A DNA stretch of 64,000 bases from Selenomonas sp. TAMA-11512 (GCF_037076525.1 NZ_AP029018.1:2497001-2561000), one strand, 5' to 3'. Positions 37,018 through 46,001 are shown, numbered from the stretch's first letter. Notes: generated from the letters alone by a model not told the origin. Program-made: numbers and translations.

Positions 37018-37491
37018 CTACATGAGCATGAGACAGGAATGATCGACATATCGGATAAACTGCAGCAGATCGGCAAACGCCAGGGAAACGGTCGCCGTAT
37101 TGGTATTCGGGTGCAGGAGCAGACGGCCTCCTTCCAAGCTTCCGTCCAAAATCAATGTGACCTTTTTCTCCGTATCGTTCACGAGGGAAAGCGGTGTCAC
37201 GCTTCCCGGATGAAGCGACAGTATATCGAGGAGCTCCTGCTCCGAAGCGAACGACAGCCGAGGCAGCCCGAGGGATGCTGCCACCTGCTTGAGGTCGGCG
37301 CGTTTTTCGGCAGGCAAGACCAGCAGGAAGAATTCTCCCTTCTTGCTCTTCAAAAAAAGATTCTTGCAGGGGCTCCCCTCAAGCGTATCTGCAATGTGAA
37401 GTTCCCGTGATTCCGCCACGGTATAGACTGGCTCGTGCTCCGTTTTTTCGTACGGTATGTGAAGCTCATCCAGAAGTTTCAATATATCCAA
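37018..37491 (-). CDS. YbaK/ProX-type aminoacyl-tRNA deacylase
   Basis: About 157 aa if it starts at TTG 37491, which follows the strong gggaggtg; in-frame ATGs farther upstream (37533, 37566) lack a ribosome site. The fold is shown by HEPVYTVAESRELH, GSPCKNLFLKSKKGEFFLLVLP with the conserved lysine, and SVTPLSLVNDTEKKVTLILD. Such proteins hydrolyse mischarged tRNA (Ala- or Cys-tRNA-Pro). Flanked by fragments of MITE-like ends on both sides. Confidence 0.87.
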   Translation of the reverse strand: MDILKLLDELHIPYEKTEHEPVYTVAESRELHIADTLEGSPCKNLFLKSKKGEFFLLVLPAEKRADLKQVAASLGLPRLSFASEQELLDILSLHPGSVTPLSLVNDTEKKVTLILDGSLEGGRLLLHPNTNTATVSLAFADLLQFIRYVDHSCLMLM

Positions 37492-37664
37492 TTCTATCAG
37501 CACCTCCCGCTTATTCGGAAAATATATGCGCATCCTTGACGAACGTCTCGAACTGCTCCAGCACATCGGCTTGCCGGGGCATGGAGCATTCTCCTCTCTT
37601 TATCACGATACAATTCCTATTCCAATTATAATGAAAAACCCTCCTTTTTCAAGCGTTGTAGAAA

Positions 37665-37695
37665 AACGGCTTCATTTTATCAGCGCTGCCTTAAC
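37665..37695. repeat. Right end of a MITE-like element
   Basis: GGCTTCATTTTATCAGCGCTGCCTTAA resembles the right inverted end of the 170-bp elements, in the orientation expected if it pairs with 36765. Confidence 0.5.
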
Positions 37696-37699
37696 AAAA

Positions 37700-37745
37700 A
37701 ATAAATGTTGCATTCCCCCATGGCCGGGCGAATGCAACATTTATT
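37700..37745 (-). terminator. Terminator of the chemoreceptor gene
   Basis: AATAAATGTTGCATTC and GAATGCAACATTTATT form a 16-bp stem just past the stop at 37765; a T-rich stretch follows on the minus strand. Confidence 0.8.
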
Positions 37746-37764
37746 ATAGAGCCGAAAATCAGCC

Positions 37765-39498
37765 TCAGCCGGAAAATGCCGCCACGAGGTTTTTCAGCCG
37801 CTCCGTGCTCTCCTTGAAGCTCTGCACCTTGTCGAGGATATCGGCGTACTTCTCCGCCATGCCGACAATATTCTCGGCAATGCGCGTGTTTCCGTCGGCG
37901 CTCTCGTGCGTCGCCCGGCCGATTTCCTCCATCGAGCGGTTCATGTTCTCCACGGACCGCAGAAGCTCCTCCGAAGTCTTGGTGCTTTCCCTCGCAGCCT
38001 TGAGGAAGTATTCCGCATCCTCCTTGTACCGGACAGCCGTATCGTCCATCTGCGCGTAATCCTTGCGAACATCCCCGCCGAGGAGCGCCAGAAGGTCGAA
38101 GGCCCCTTTGGAGAGCGCCTGCATTGCCTCCGTGACCTGCCCCGTGAGGCTCTTGATCTTCTCCGCCGTGCCCTGTGACTGCTCCGCGAGCTTCGCGACC
38201 TCGCCCGCAACGACAGAGAACCCGCGGCCCTGCTCGCCGGCGCGCGCCGCCTCGATGGAAGCATTGAGCGCGAGAAGGTTTGTCTGCTCCGCGATATCCG
38301 TGATCGCCTGCGTGAGCTGTGAAATCTGCTCGACGACCTTCGCCGACTCGATGGCCGCTTCCACCGACCCCTTGGATGACGCGTATACGCGCTCCGAAGC
38401 CTCCTGCGCCTGCTCCATCTTTATCTTGAGCTCCGTCGCACGCGCGCTGATTTCCTGCGTATACGCCTCGCTCTTCTTCATTTCGTCAACCGTGCCCCGG
38501 ATCTCATCGCTCAGATGACCGCTGACCTGCTGCATGGTTGCCGTCGAGGCCGCCGTTTCTTCCATGCCCGCCGACATCTCTTCCGTCACCGCCGACATGT
38601 CCTGCGTCTCGTTGCTCATGGCCTCGATCATGCCCTCCAGCTCGCCGACGACGGCATTCGTCTTTTCCGCTTCCTCATGCACCTGCTTCATAAAGCCCTG
38701 CATCTTCATCAAAGCCTTGACAACGACGCCGATCTCATCCTCGCGGTGCGACAGGGAGTCCGGTATAGCGCGGGAAAGATCCCCTGCCGCCACGGCGTTC
38801 AGATGCTCGATCGAAGTGTTGAGCGGCGCCGAGATATTGTTCGCGATGATCCGCGACATGAGGATGCCGAGGATCAGGCTGATGAGGATGATCGCGCCGA
38901 AAATCTTCAAGGTGCGCGCGTACTGGATGTTGTTCTCTTCAAAAAGCTGCTTGCCCTGGAAAACATTGTCCGGCGTCAGCACCTGCATATTGGCGCCGAT
39001 CGCCGTCAAAGCCGACAGCCGGTTGTACGCCTCCGCCTTGTCCTCGGGCGCCGTGCCCAGGGCGCCGACCGCCTTGACAGCAGTATCCGCCGTATCGAGA
39101 TCTTTGTCGAGCGTCGCAAGCGCCTCCATCGCGCGCTCGCTCAGTCCCATATTCTTGAGTTCGTCGACATCGTGGCGAATGCCCGCGAGATTGCCTGCGA
39201 TATCATCCAAAAGAATCTGGCGGTTCTCCTGCGTGAAATTCTGCTGGATGATATAGGAAACATTGACATTGATGCTGCGCAGTCGGTTGTTCGCATCGTT
39301 AAGATACTGCGTCGTCATCAAATTGTGGTGATACATATCGTCGAGCGCCTGCTTCGCCGAATGGCTCGAATAGACGCCCACCGCCGCGACGAGGACGATC
39401 GTAAAGAGCAGGAAGACGGAAAGTATCGCCACTTTCGTCTTGACGCTGTAATCCTTCAAGGTATCGTTGCCCAAAGTGAAATTCCCCTTACTCAACAT
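37765..39498 (-). CDS. Methyl-accepting chemotaxis protein
   Basis: 577 aa. Membrane span 1 (residues about 22-45), a four-helix-bundle periplasmic domain ([16 protein letters not shown] region), membrane span 2 near 200-220, HAMP ([22 protein letters not shown]), then a cytoplasmic signalling domain with the tip sequence [23 protein letters not shown] (abbreviated family hallmark). It controls CheA. The gene starts 14 bp after the stop of an orphan sugar-binding lipoprotein, suggesting the lipoprotein presents ligand to this receptor. Confidence 0.95.
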   Translation of the reverse strand: MLSKGNFTLGNDTLKDYSVKTKVAILSVFLLFTIVLVAAVGVYSSHSAKQALDDMYHHNLMTTQYLNDANNRLRSINVNVSYIIQQNFTQENRQILLDDIAGNLAGIRHDVDELKNMGLSERAMEALATLDKDLDTADTAVKAVGALGTAPEDKAEAYNRLSALTAIGANMQVLTPDNVFQGKQLFEENNIQYARTLKIFGAIILISLILGILMSRIIANNISAPLNTSIEHLNAVAAGDLSRAIPDSLSHREDEIGVVVKALMKMQGFMKQVHEEAEKTNAVVGELEGMIEAMSNETQDMSAVTEEMSAGMEETAASTATMQQVSGHLSDEIRGTVDEMKKSEAYTQEISARATELKIKMEQAQEASERVYASSKGSVEAAIESAKVVEQISQLTQAITDIAEQTNLLALNASIEAARAGEQGRGFSVVAGEVAKLAEQSQGTAEKIKSLTGQVTEAMQALSKGAFDLLALLGGDVRKDYAQMDDTAVRYKEDAEYFLKAARESTKTSEELLRSVENMNRSMEEIGRATHESADGNTRIAENIVGMAEKYADILDKVQSFKESTERLKNLVAAFSG

Positions 39499-39512
39499 TC
39501 TTCATCCACCCC

Positions 39513-40445
39513 CTACTTCGAAAACTGCGCAATATTTTCTTGCGTGATGGAGGTGAACGGGATATCGAGGCTTTCCGTCGGCGGCTTTCCATCGAGGAAG
39601 GCCTTGACCAGCGTGACGGCTCCTGCCGCCTGACCCTCGGCATCCTGCCGGATCGTCTGCGAAAGCTCGCCCGCACGCACGGCGGCAAGCCCCGCCGGCG
39701 TCGCATCGACGCCCGTCACAAGGCAGCCCTCGAGCCGGTTCGCCGCCTTCAGCGCCTGAATCGCTCCCAAGGCCATCTCATCGTTGCCTGCGACGACACC
39801 GTTGATTTCCGGGAAGAAGCTCAGCCAGAGCGTCATGGCCTTCATGCCCTCCGCCTTGCTCCAGCTGCCGTCGACAGATGCGAGAAGCTGGATATCGGGA
39901 CGCTTGTCGAGGCACGTCTCCTTGAAGCCTTCCCAGCGCTTGATGGCGGCGCCCAAAGAACTTTCTCCCATGAGATAGACAATCTTGGCGTTCGGCGGCA
40001 GGTTCTTCGCCATGAACTCACCCTGCATCCTGCCCGCCTCACGGTCGTCGGAAAGCGCTCCGATCACCTTGGGGTCGTTCACATCGCGGTTCATGATGAC
40101 GATCGGAATGCCCGCCTCCCTGGCCTTTTCCACCGACGGTACGATGCTCGTCCCGTCCATCGCCAGGAGCACGATGGCCGCTGCCTTATCGTCGATCGCC
40201 TCGTTCAGCTGATCGATCTGCAGGTTGCTGTCGCCTTTGGCGTCAAGAAACTCCACATCAATCCCGGCCGCCTTCGCTTTTTCCTCAAACATATTCTTGA
40301 GCTGCATGGCAAAGGTGTCATCACCGTTGTGGTTCGCATAGATCACCTTGCCCGAGCTCCCGACATCCGCCAGGCCGCAGCCCAGCAGACAAAAACACCC
40401 CAGAAGGCTCAAGAGGGAAAGCAGCAGCTTCCTCGATAAGCGCAT
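39513..40445 (-). CDS. Sugar-type periplasmic binding lipoprotein without a transporter
   Basis: 310 aa from ATG 40445 (ribosome site aaaggaag). A lipoprotein signal ends at the lipobox LLGC. The mature protein is a ribose/galactose-type binding protein: VIYANHNGDDTFAMQL, IPIVIMNRDVNDPKVIGAL, GVVAGNDEMALGAIQAL, VTGVDATPAG. No ABC ATPase or permease is encoded nearby; the next gene is a chemoreceptor. A role in chemotaxis sensing is likely (inference). The ligand is probably a sugar or autoinducer-like molecule. Confidence 0.9.
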   Translation of the reverse strand: MRLSRKLLLSLLSLLGCFCLLGCGLADVGSSGKVIYANHNGDDTFAMQLKNMFEEKAKAAGIDVEFLDAKGDSNLQIDQLNEAIDDKAAAIVLLAMDGTSIVPSVEKAREAGIPIVIMNRDVNDPKVIGALSDDREAGRMQGEFMAKNLPPNAKIVYLMGESSLGAAIKRWEGFKETCLDKRPDIQLLASVDGSWSKAEGMKAMTLWLSFFPEINGVVAGNDEMALGAIQALKAANRLEGCLVTGVDATPAGLAAVRAGELSQTIRQDAEGQAAGAVTLVKAFLDGKPPTESLDIPFTSITQENIAQFSK

Positions 40446-40816
40446 TACGGACACTTCCTTTCTTGGCGGGCAAAAGAACCCCTTGCCCCAAAACGTAACT
40501 AGTACTTTATATTATTCTATTTCCCGCCTGCATAATCCTCTTTTTCCCAGATCTTTCTTATGTTTTCGGTATGAAAACATAAGCTGCAGCTATGGAATTG
40601 CCGTGAAAACAACAAGGAGAATCTTTTTTATGACTAGGGCATCACGGAAAAATGATAAAACCCGTCCGTATCTGCAGGAAGGATGCTTTCATCCCATCGC
40701 AGACGCGGACGGGTTCATTTGTTCATTGCAAGGATTGCGCAACCGGCACAGATAAATCACGCGCCAATCCCGAATTTTTCACGGCTAGCCCAGCATATTT
40801 TGATGTGCGGCTTGCG
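40446..40816. other. Intergenic region with a palindrome and a long hairpin
   Basis: 371 bp. A perfect palindrome (40557-40583) lies about 110 bp upstream of the binding-protein gene. Positions 40658-40717 contain AACCCGTCCG and CGGACGGGTT as arms of a long hairpin, with short direct elements between. A 41-codon frame at 40630-40755 with a plausible ribosome site overlaps the hairpin and is probably not a gene. Confidence 0.5.
40557..40583. promoter_or_regulatory. Perfect 11-bp palindrome, candidate operator
   Basis: CTTATGTTTTC-ggtat-GAAAACATAAG. Located upstream of the binding-protein/chemoreceptor operon. It may be an operator or a small hairpin. Confidence 0.45.
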
Positions 40817-40945
40817 TTACTCATAAATTCTGCTTCTATGGCCTACATCGATAAAAACCAACACAAGCTCGTTTTCTCTTATATCCGCTAAAATACGATA
40901 ATTTCCTATGCGATATCGCCATTGACCGCTTCTGTTTGCCGCGCA
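40817..40945 (-). pseudogene. RelE/ParE-type toxin, C-terminal fragment
   Basis: On the minus strand one frame reads GQWRYRIGNYRILADIRENE and then LVLVFIDVGHRSRIYE with a stop at 40817-40819, the typical C-terminal half of RelE-family mRNA interferases. Upstream the frame degenerates and no start or antitoxin gene is present. A decayed toxin-antitoxin remnant. Confidence 0.75.
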
Positions 40946-41010
40946 ACCGCATTTTCCGGAAATACATCATAAGCGAATTTCTGCTTAACAGGCCGGAGTG
41001 GCTTCACACA

Positions 41011-41055
41011 AGAGAGATTCCGTTCGTCATATACGGCGGGTGGAATCTCTTTTTC
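41011..41055 (+). terminator. Terminator-like repeat
   Basis: AGAGATTCC...GGAATCTCTTTTT with the loop gttcgtcatatacggcg, matching those at 27916 and 36611. No intact plus-strand gene lies immediately upstream, so it may be left over from a lost gene. Confidence 0.6.
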
Positions 41056-41305
41056 GTTGTGAAAAATCATTGGAAGCCCGTTGCGTTCCATGTTATAATT
41101 TTCTTGTATTTGAAGCGCGGAAGAGATCGTCATACTTGCAAATGCCTATGGTGCGACGATCGACCCTTGAGATGGACGGACGGTTATCGATGTTGCGGCG
41201 GATGTGTCCTCGGGTCTGTCGCGATGATTTGCGCTTGCATGGCGTTCCGATACGGTGGCGAAGGCGCCGGCGCATTGCAGTTGCGTATAATAAAGAGGAG
41301 GTGTC

Positions 41306-41610
41306 ATGATGCAGGAGCCTGTGTTTACAATGGAACATATTGCTTCGATTGTAAAACCGCTTGCCGATAAATACCGTGTGAAAAAAATTTATTTGTTCGG
41401 TTCCTATACGAGAGGCGAAGCAGACGAAAATAGTGATTTGGATTTTTTAGTGGAAAGCAGTTTAAGAAAACGATGATTTTTGCTTTGGCAGAGGATTTGC
41501 GAGTGGCACTGAAGAAAAAAGTGGATGTTTTTGAAATAGGCGAAGTCAACACGGACAGTAATTTCTATAAAACGATGATGCATGAGAGAAAATTGCTGAT
41601 CACCATATGA
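41306..41610 (+). pseudogene. MNT-type nucleotidyltransferase antitoxin, frameshifted
   Basis: The first frame (ribosome site gaggaggtg) encodes KIYLFGSYTRGEADENSDLD, the GSxxxG...SDxD signature of minimal nucleotidyltransferases, then stops at LRKR. Shifting frame near 41457 gives FKKTMIFALAEDLRVALKKK and VDVFEIGEV to a stop at 41610. A one-base change broke the gene. MNT proteins pair with HEPN toxins; a HEPN gene is not recognisable downstream. Confidence 0.78.
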
Positions 41611-41840
41611 AACAACCCGACGGAAAGGCTGCTCTATTGCAATGTTTTTCAAGGAAATATATTACTCCCGCAGGGAGTATGGCGGAGACAGGACATTATT
41701 TCCCCGGGGAGACAGCGTTTTACCTTGCCTATCGCATGAAGTTTTATGGCGGGCGGCAGTGGTACTATCCCCCCGATGGAAAATTTAAAGATCCGAATTT
41801 TGCGGATCGGATTTATGCGTTGATTGATGAAGCTCGTTGA
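41607..41840 (+). CDS. Short hypothetical ORF, possibly a gene remnant
   Basis: 77 codons. Its ATG overlaps the stop of the MNT pseudogene (ATGA), the position where a partner toxin would start. The sequence (AFYLAYRMKFYGGRQWYYPP, DPNFADRIYALIDEAR) does not look like a HEPN toxin, and I recognise no family. It may be a fragment of a larger lost gene. Confidence 0.3.
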   Translation: MKQPDGKAALLQCFSRKYITPAGSMAETGHYFPGETAFYLAYRMKFYGGRQWYYPPDGKFKDPNFADRIYALIDEAR

Positions 41841-41857
41841 TATGGAGGGATTGGATT

Positions 41858-42442
41858 ATGTTTGGAAGGCACTTTTGGAAGACACTCTGTTTTGTTTCTT
41901 TTCTCTGCTTATTTCTCGGACATATATGCAGCGCCCAGCGTCCGGTGGAATACACAAGAAATCTCGGAGCTATGCCGATAAGCTGTTCCATATACCGAGA
42001 GCAGGCATCCATCAACGGCATCTCTACGGGAGATTCTCTGCAAAAGGTGGTCTCCGTCTTTGGACAGCCGTCTCATGTATCACAAGCAGGCAACAGTATG
42101 ACGTATTCTTACCATGGAATGGAAATTCTGCTGACAGCATGGGGTCCGAGTCAGGATTATACGGTGACCACGATCAGTGTAAGTGGAAACAGCGAGCCCA
42201 AAACCGCGGATGGCGTAGGTGTGGGGATGCCTGAGACGGTATTGTCCCGGATATACGGTACAGCGGATAGTGTATCTACGGAAAGACATAAGGTGCCAAA
42301 GCTCTCAGAGAAGGATAATGAGGAGTATCGGAACCGCCTGGACAAAACGGTATATGCGTATAATGCGGACGAGTGTGTAACAATGACATTTATTGTAAAG
42401 GAAGGAATTATAAAAACGATTCATATTCATGCCGGTGAATAG
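41858..42442 (+). CDS. Exported protein with two SmpA-like repeats, unknown function
   Basis: 194 aa from ATG 41858 (ribosome site ggaggg). It has a signal peptide (TLCFVSFLCLFLGHICSA). The mature part has two related units: GISTGDSLQKVVSVFGQPSH...TYSYHGMEI and GVGMPETVLSRIYGTADS...VYAYNADECVTMTFIV, each with a G-x(n)-yG-p-Y pattern. A similar unit is found in the protein at 42965-43537. Family unknown; periplasmic or surface location likely. Confidence 0.72.
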   Translation: MFGRHFWKTLCFVSFLCLFLGHICSAQRPVEYTRNLGAMPISCSIYREQASINGISTGDSLQKVVSVFGQPSHVSQAGNSMTYSYHGMEILLTAWGPSQDYTVTTISVSGNSEPKTADGVGVGMPETVLSRIYGTADSVSTERHKVPKLSEKDNEEYRNRLDKTVYAYNADECVTMTFIVKEGIIKTIHIHAGE

Positions 42443-42535
42443 AGCTCGACTGCTTGGGATAGAGGGCAAGGAGCATACAATGTGCTCTTTGTTCTCATAT
42501 GATATCCTTAAAGAAAGACTTCGAAAGGAGGCGGC

Positions 42536-42740
42536 ATGATGGAAACAACGGAGATGACGGATGATATGATTGTGCAGGGAGCGCGCGGCGGTGCGCATCG
42601 TTCTCGAGAAAAACAAGGCAAGAGGCGTGTCGAGCATCGTTTATGACCGCAAGACGAAGACCATCTACGAGCTCAAGAGCGATGGGCAGCGTGTGCCTAT
42701 ACGGGTAAGATGTGATGAAAAACGCACAGAAGAAGCCTGA
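42536..42740 (+). pseudogene. Small zeta-toxin-associated antitoxin-like gene, frameshifted
   Basis: A ribosome site (aaaggagg) precedes METTEMTDDMIVQGAR; the frame then slips and the other frame continues AVRIVLEKNKARGVSSIVYD and RKTKTIYELKSDGQRVPIRV. The frameshift is near 42590. It overlaps the start of the zeta-toxin fragment, the usual order of such pairs. Confidence 0.6.
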
Positions 42741-42942
42741 AATCATCGTTTTTGCCGGCCCGAACGACTCCGGCAAAAGTACGTTTAGAGAAATACTGAT
42801 TCCGCCGCAGATAGCATATATCAATGCCGACGAGATTAAGAAAAGCATCAAATGCGATGATCTTGAAGCAGCGCAAAGACCTCAATCAACGAGAATAATC
42901 CTCAGGAATCAAACAAAGAAACGGACTGCTGCACGAAAGTGA
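42715..42942 (+). pseudogene. Zeta-toxin N-terminal fragment
   Basis: Starts MKNAQKKPEIIVFAGPNDSG with a Walker A (GPNDSGKST; usually GPNGSGKST) and YINADEIKKS, the N-terminal 55 residues of zeta-type UDP-sugar kinases. The rest of the roughly 200-residue protein is missing and the frame ends in unrelated sequence. Inactive remnant. Confidence 0.78.
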
Positions 42943-42956
42943 AGCAGTCCGTTTTT
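42919..42956. terminator. Bidirectional terminator
   Basis: AAACGGACTGCT...AGCAGTCCGTTTTT stem with T-run. It ends the minus-strand operon whose last stop is at 42965. Confidence 0.8.
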
Positions 42957-42964
42957 GTATGTCG

Positions 42965-43537
42965 TCAGATCTCGCTGCGGAAGTGAATTGCCTGAATGAT
43001 GCCCGCCTCGTCGATGTCGAAGGTGAGCGTAGCGGCTTTGTCATCAAATGCGTAGGTGCAGGCGGTGAGTCCGTCCTCGTTTGTCTCGGAGAAGGAGGGT
43101 TCGCCGTACATTTCCTCGATGTCCTCGTAGCTCTTTCCGACACGGAGTCCGCCGAGGGTGCGGACGCTCTGCCCCATGACATCATAGCTCGTTATGATGA
43201 GGTCGCCCGCATCGCGCGTGTCCTTCGCTCCTGTGACGGCGCGGAAGACGAAGGGTTCGGCACCGTTGAAGGTAAAGGTGACGAAGCGCATGCCGTCGCC
43301 TGAGGAGTCTTTCTTCTGGTAGTCGTCCGCAAGTCCTGCGCGGACGATGGCCTTGCGGACATCAGAGAGTGTGGCTTTGCGCGGTTCCAATTGGTTCTGC
43401 CCGCCCGTAGTCGTATCATCCAGCACAAGTGTCGCTTCCCAATAGGTCATGCCGTGGGCAGATGCTGTCGCCGCGCCGAGGAGGATGCCTGCGGCAAAGA
43501 GGGCGGTGCAGAGAAGACTGAGGAATCGTGTTTTCAT
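42965..43537 (-). CDS. Exported protein, last gene of the zinc-ribbon/TPM operon
   Basis: 190 aa from MKTRFLSLLCTALFAAGILLG at 43537 (ribosome site aaaggagcg). Signal peptide cleaved after ASA. The C-terminal part GLRVGKSYEDIEEMYGEPSF...CTYAFDDKAATLTFDIDEAG resembles the repeat units of the 41858-42442 protein. It begins 13 bp after the TPM gene, so it is co-transcribed. Function unknown; probably a periplasmic partner of the TPM proteins. Confidence 0.78.
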   Translation of the reverse strand: MKTRFLSLLCTALFAAGILLGAATASAHGMTYWEATLVLDDTTTGGQNQLEPRKATLSDVRKAIVRAGLADDYQKKDSSGDGMRFVTFTFNGAEPFVFRAVTGAKDTRDAGDLIITSYDVMGQSVRTLGGLRVGKSYEDIEEMYGEPSFSETNEDGLTACTYAFDDKAATLTFDIDEAGIIQAIHFRSEI

Positions 43538-43550
43538 GATAATCGCTCCT

Positions 43551-44876
43551 TTAGTATTTCCCACCGCCGCCGCCGTGACTGCTGTCACTGCTGGAAGAGG
43601 TGATGTGAGAACCGGAGGACGAGGTTTTTTTCTCGTATTTCGCCCGTCGGGATTCTGAGGTGCGGATATGGATGTCCTTGCTGTGTGTGATGCGGACGCT
43701 GGTGTATGAGAGGTAGTCATCCGCCTCGGCGGCGTGTGCGGTGGTATCCATTCCCTCCTCGAGGTGAGAGGAGATGGCACCGTAGACGATCTCTGCGAGG
43801 AGAAGAGCCGTGCCGAGAATCCCGACGATCGCCCACGGATCGAGAGGGATGTACGGTTTGCCCTCCTTCTCGTAGTAGGTCAGCATCTCGTCCACGGTGG
43901 CGGCAAATGCGGTGTATGCCTTGCCGTATTCATTGTCCTTGAGATCGGGGACGAAGCTGTCTGCGAGGTACTCGATGCCGTACTCATCGGTGATGCGCTG
44001 GCGCATCTTGTTGTCGGTGGAGACGTAGAAATCACGGTCTTTCGGCGCGAGGAGAAAGACGATCGTTCCGTTTGCGCCGCCATCCATGATCCGATCGACG
44101 GCCGCATTTGCGATCTCGCCGAGCACTTGTTCGTGCGTGTCCTTGACGTTGCCGACGAGGATGCGTACGCCGTGTGCTTTCTCAAGCGCGGCGATGCTCG
44201 CATCGAGTGACTGCTCCTCGGCATCCGTGAGGAGATCCGCCTCGTCCATGACGTGCACCGCTCCGATGGGGGCGGCATCCTTCGCCTGTGCCCCCCCGCG
44301 TGCGACGGCATCGGCGACTGCGCTGAGGACTCCCGCCCCGGTGAAGGGGCGCTGTTCCCGCTCGTAGTAGGTCAGCATCTCATCGACGGTCGCAGCGTAT
44401 GCATTGAATGCGTCTGCATATCGGATTTCTTTGAGGGCGGGCAGGAATTTCTCCGTGAGGTGCGCGAGCCCCTCGTCGGTGATGCGTGTGCGCATCGTCC
44501 CATCGGCGATGAGGTAGTAGTCCCTGTTCTCCGGTGCGAGGAGGAGGAGAATGGCACCGTTATCGCCGCCGGCGGCAAGATCGCTGGCGATCATCTGCCG
44601 CGCGAGCGGTTCGAGCGGCTTGTCCTTCCAGTCCTTGACCGTTGCCGCGAGGATGCGGATGTGGTGTGCGTCCTCAATCTTCTTGAGGTTCGCGTCGAGC
44701 CGCATCATCTCTGCATTCGTGAGGATGTGGATCTCGTCGATGACGCAGGACGATCTGAGCCCCGACACCTCCGCCGTCGCGGTCGCCTTTTGCGGCAGGG
44801 TGAGGATGAAAAGGCTGAGGCAGAGGAGGAGCAGTGCGAGAAGTGCACTACGTCCGTGTTTCATTTCGTTCATCAT
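43551..44876 (-). CDS. TPM-domain membrane protein, copy A (two TPM domains)
   Basis: 441 aa, exactly the length of copy B. A signal/anchor segment is followed by two TPM (TLP18.3/Psb32/MOLO-1) domains: VIDEIHILTNAEMMRLDANL at about residue 50 and VHVMDEADLLTDAEEQSLDA at about 220, each with an LLAPxxRDxY block. A membrane segment (IVGILGTALLLAEIVYGAI) near 345 and a Ser/Gly-rich tail ending HGGGGGKY complete it. TPM domains act on the extracytoplasmic face in membrane-protein maintenance in other systems; the role here is unknown. Starts 12 bp after the zinc-ribbon gene. Confidence 0.88.
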   Translation of the reverse strand: MMNEMKHGRSALLALLLLCLSLFILTLPQKATATAEVSGLRSSCVIDEIHILTNAEMMRLDANLKKIEDAHHIRILAATVKDWKDKPLEPLARQMIASDLAAGGDNGAILLLLAPENRDYYLIADGTMRTRITDEGLAHLTEKFLPALKEIRYADAFNAYAATVDEMLTYYEREQRPFTGAGVLSAVADAVARGGAQAKDAAPIGAVHVMDEADLLTDAEEQSLDASIAALEKAHGVRILVGNVKDTHEQVLGEIANAAVDRIMDGGANGTIVFLLAPKDRDFYVSTDNKMRQRITDEYGIEYLADSFVPDLKDNEYGKAYTAFAATVDEMLTYYEKEGKPYIPLDPWAIVGILGTALLLAEIVYGAISSHLEEGMDTTAHAAEADDYLSYTSVRITHSKDIHIRTSESRRAKYEKKTSSSGSHITSSSSDSSHGGGGGKY

Positions 44877-44888
44877 GTGCCGCACCTC

Positions 44889-46001
44889 CTACCAGTCCAA
44901 GATCAGCCAGCCGATCCAGCAGGTGATGAGAAAGACGAGGACGGCGGGCACGAGGGGGCCGTAGCGCTCCTTGAACTTGTCCCGCGGCAGCGAGGAGCTG
45001 ACGACTTTGCCGGTCTGTCCGTTCATCATGAATGTGTAGGGCTTGCCTTTGTAATTCGTGGTGAGGATCCAGACGGGCAGCATCGCGTAGCGGACGTTCC
45101 CCTCTTCCTTATGGATCAGCGGCGCGCCTTCGGGGGTGACGTTGGTGTAGTTCTTGACGCTGGTGGAGAGCACCCAGGAGGCGCTCTGTGCGAGACGGCT
45201 GTCGGCACGCGGCAGGGATTCCTTCACGTCGACATCGTACTTGTCCGCGAGGTGTCCTGTGAAATATGCGGCGGAGAAGGGAACGAGATCCTTGTAGTCG
45301 AACGGCTCGATGCTGTCCATGAAGGAATCGTCCATGCGCTTGCTGGCATCGACGGGGATTCCGTCGAATGTCATCTCGCCGCTGCGCTCGCAGCGGTAGT
45401 GGGATATTTCGGTGACGGTCTCATTCGTTGTTTCGCGGGTATTCCTGCGCTCCGCATTGAAATTTGCATCGACGTTCACATGTGCGTCGAACAGCCAGAA
45501 GGGGACGTACATGGACTGGATCTCTTTGATGCGGTTCTCGGAGGTGAACTCCTTCGGGAGCAGGCGTTTCCCCTTGTAGAACTCCGTGAGTGCGGCGACT
45601 GCCTCCTCCTTCGTCTTCTTGAACGGGATGATGAAGTCGGGGCGCAGCATGCCGTCGAACCGGCGCGGGATCATGTTCGGGCTGCCGCAGTAGGCGCACT
45701 CGGTCGCCATGGTGTTGCCGTCGGAGACGAGCTCCGCACCGCAGGAGGAGCAGGTCTGGATCATCATGTGCGCCGTCTCGGCATCATCCCATGTGTCGGA
45801 GACGTTCTCGGTGTTCCACTGTGCCTCTTTTTTCTCCGCCGCATCCACTGCCTTTTCCTGCTTCTGTGCAAAGAGAGCATCCATCTCTGCGATGCTGATC
45901 TTGGCATCGCAGAATTCGCAGGTGACGTGGTTGTGTCCGGGGAGGAAGGTGAGCGGCGCACCGCATTTGGGACATTTGTAGCTGACGCTGGTATCGGGCA
46001 T
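44889..46001 (-). CDS. Zinc-ribbon membrane protein, copy A
   Basis: 370 aa, the same length as copy B. It starts MPDTSVSYKCPKCGAPL (ATG 46001; ribosome site ggaggtg). Two zinc ribbons: CPKCG...CEFC and CSSCG...CAYCG. Then an alpha/beta domain with IQSMYVPFWLFDAHVNVDA and DGIPVDASKRMDD, and a C-terminal membrane anchor (LVPAVLVFLITCWIGWLI). Proteins of this kind are often misnamed as helicase or TFIIB-like; a cytoplasmic, membrane-tethered scaffold is more likely. Partner of the TPM gene. Confidence 0.87.
   Translation of the reverse strand: MPDTSVSYKCPKCGAPLTFLPGHNHVTCEFCDAKISIAEMDALFAQKQEKAVDAAEKKEAQWNTENVSDTWDDAETAHMMIQTCSSCGAELVSDGNTMATECAYCGSPNMIPRRFDGMLRPDFIIPFKKTKEEAVAALTEFYKGKRLLPKEFTSENRIKEIQSMYVPFWLFDAHVNVDANFNAERRNTRETTNETVTEISHYRCERSGEMTFDGIPVDASKRMDDSFMDSIEPFDYKDLVPFSAAYFTGHLADKYDVDVKESLPRADSRLAQSASWVLSTSVKNYTNVTPEGAPLIHKEEGNVRYAMLPVWILTTNYKGKPYTFMMNGQTGKVVSSSLPRDKFKERYGPLVPAVLVFLITCWIGWLILDW

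Noticed and set aside
40630-40755. 41-codon ORF with a fair ribosome site
   Set aside because: It coincides with a long inverted repeat (cccgtccg...cggacggg), so the sequence is explained by the hairpin; no independent support.
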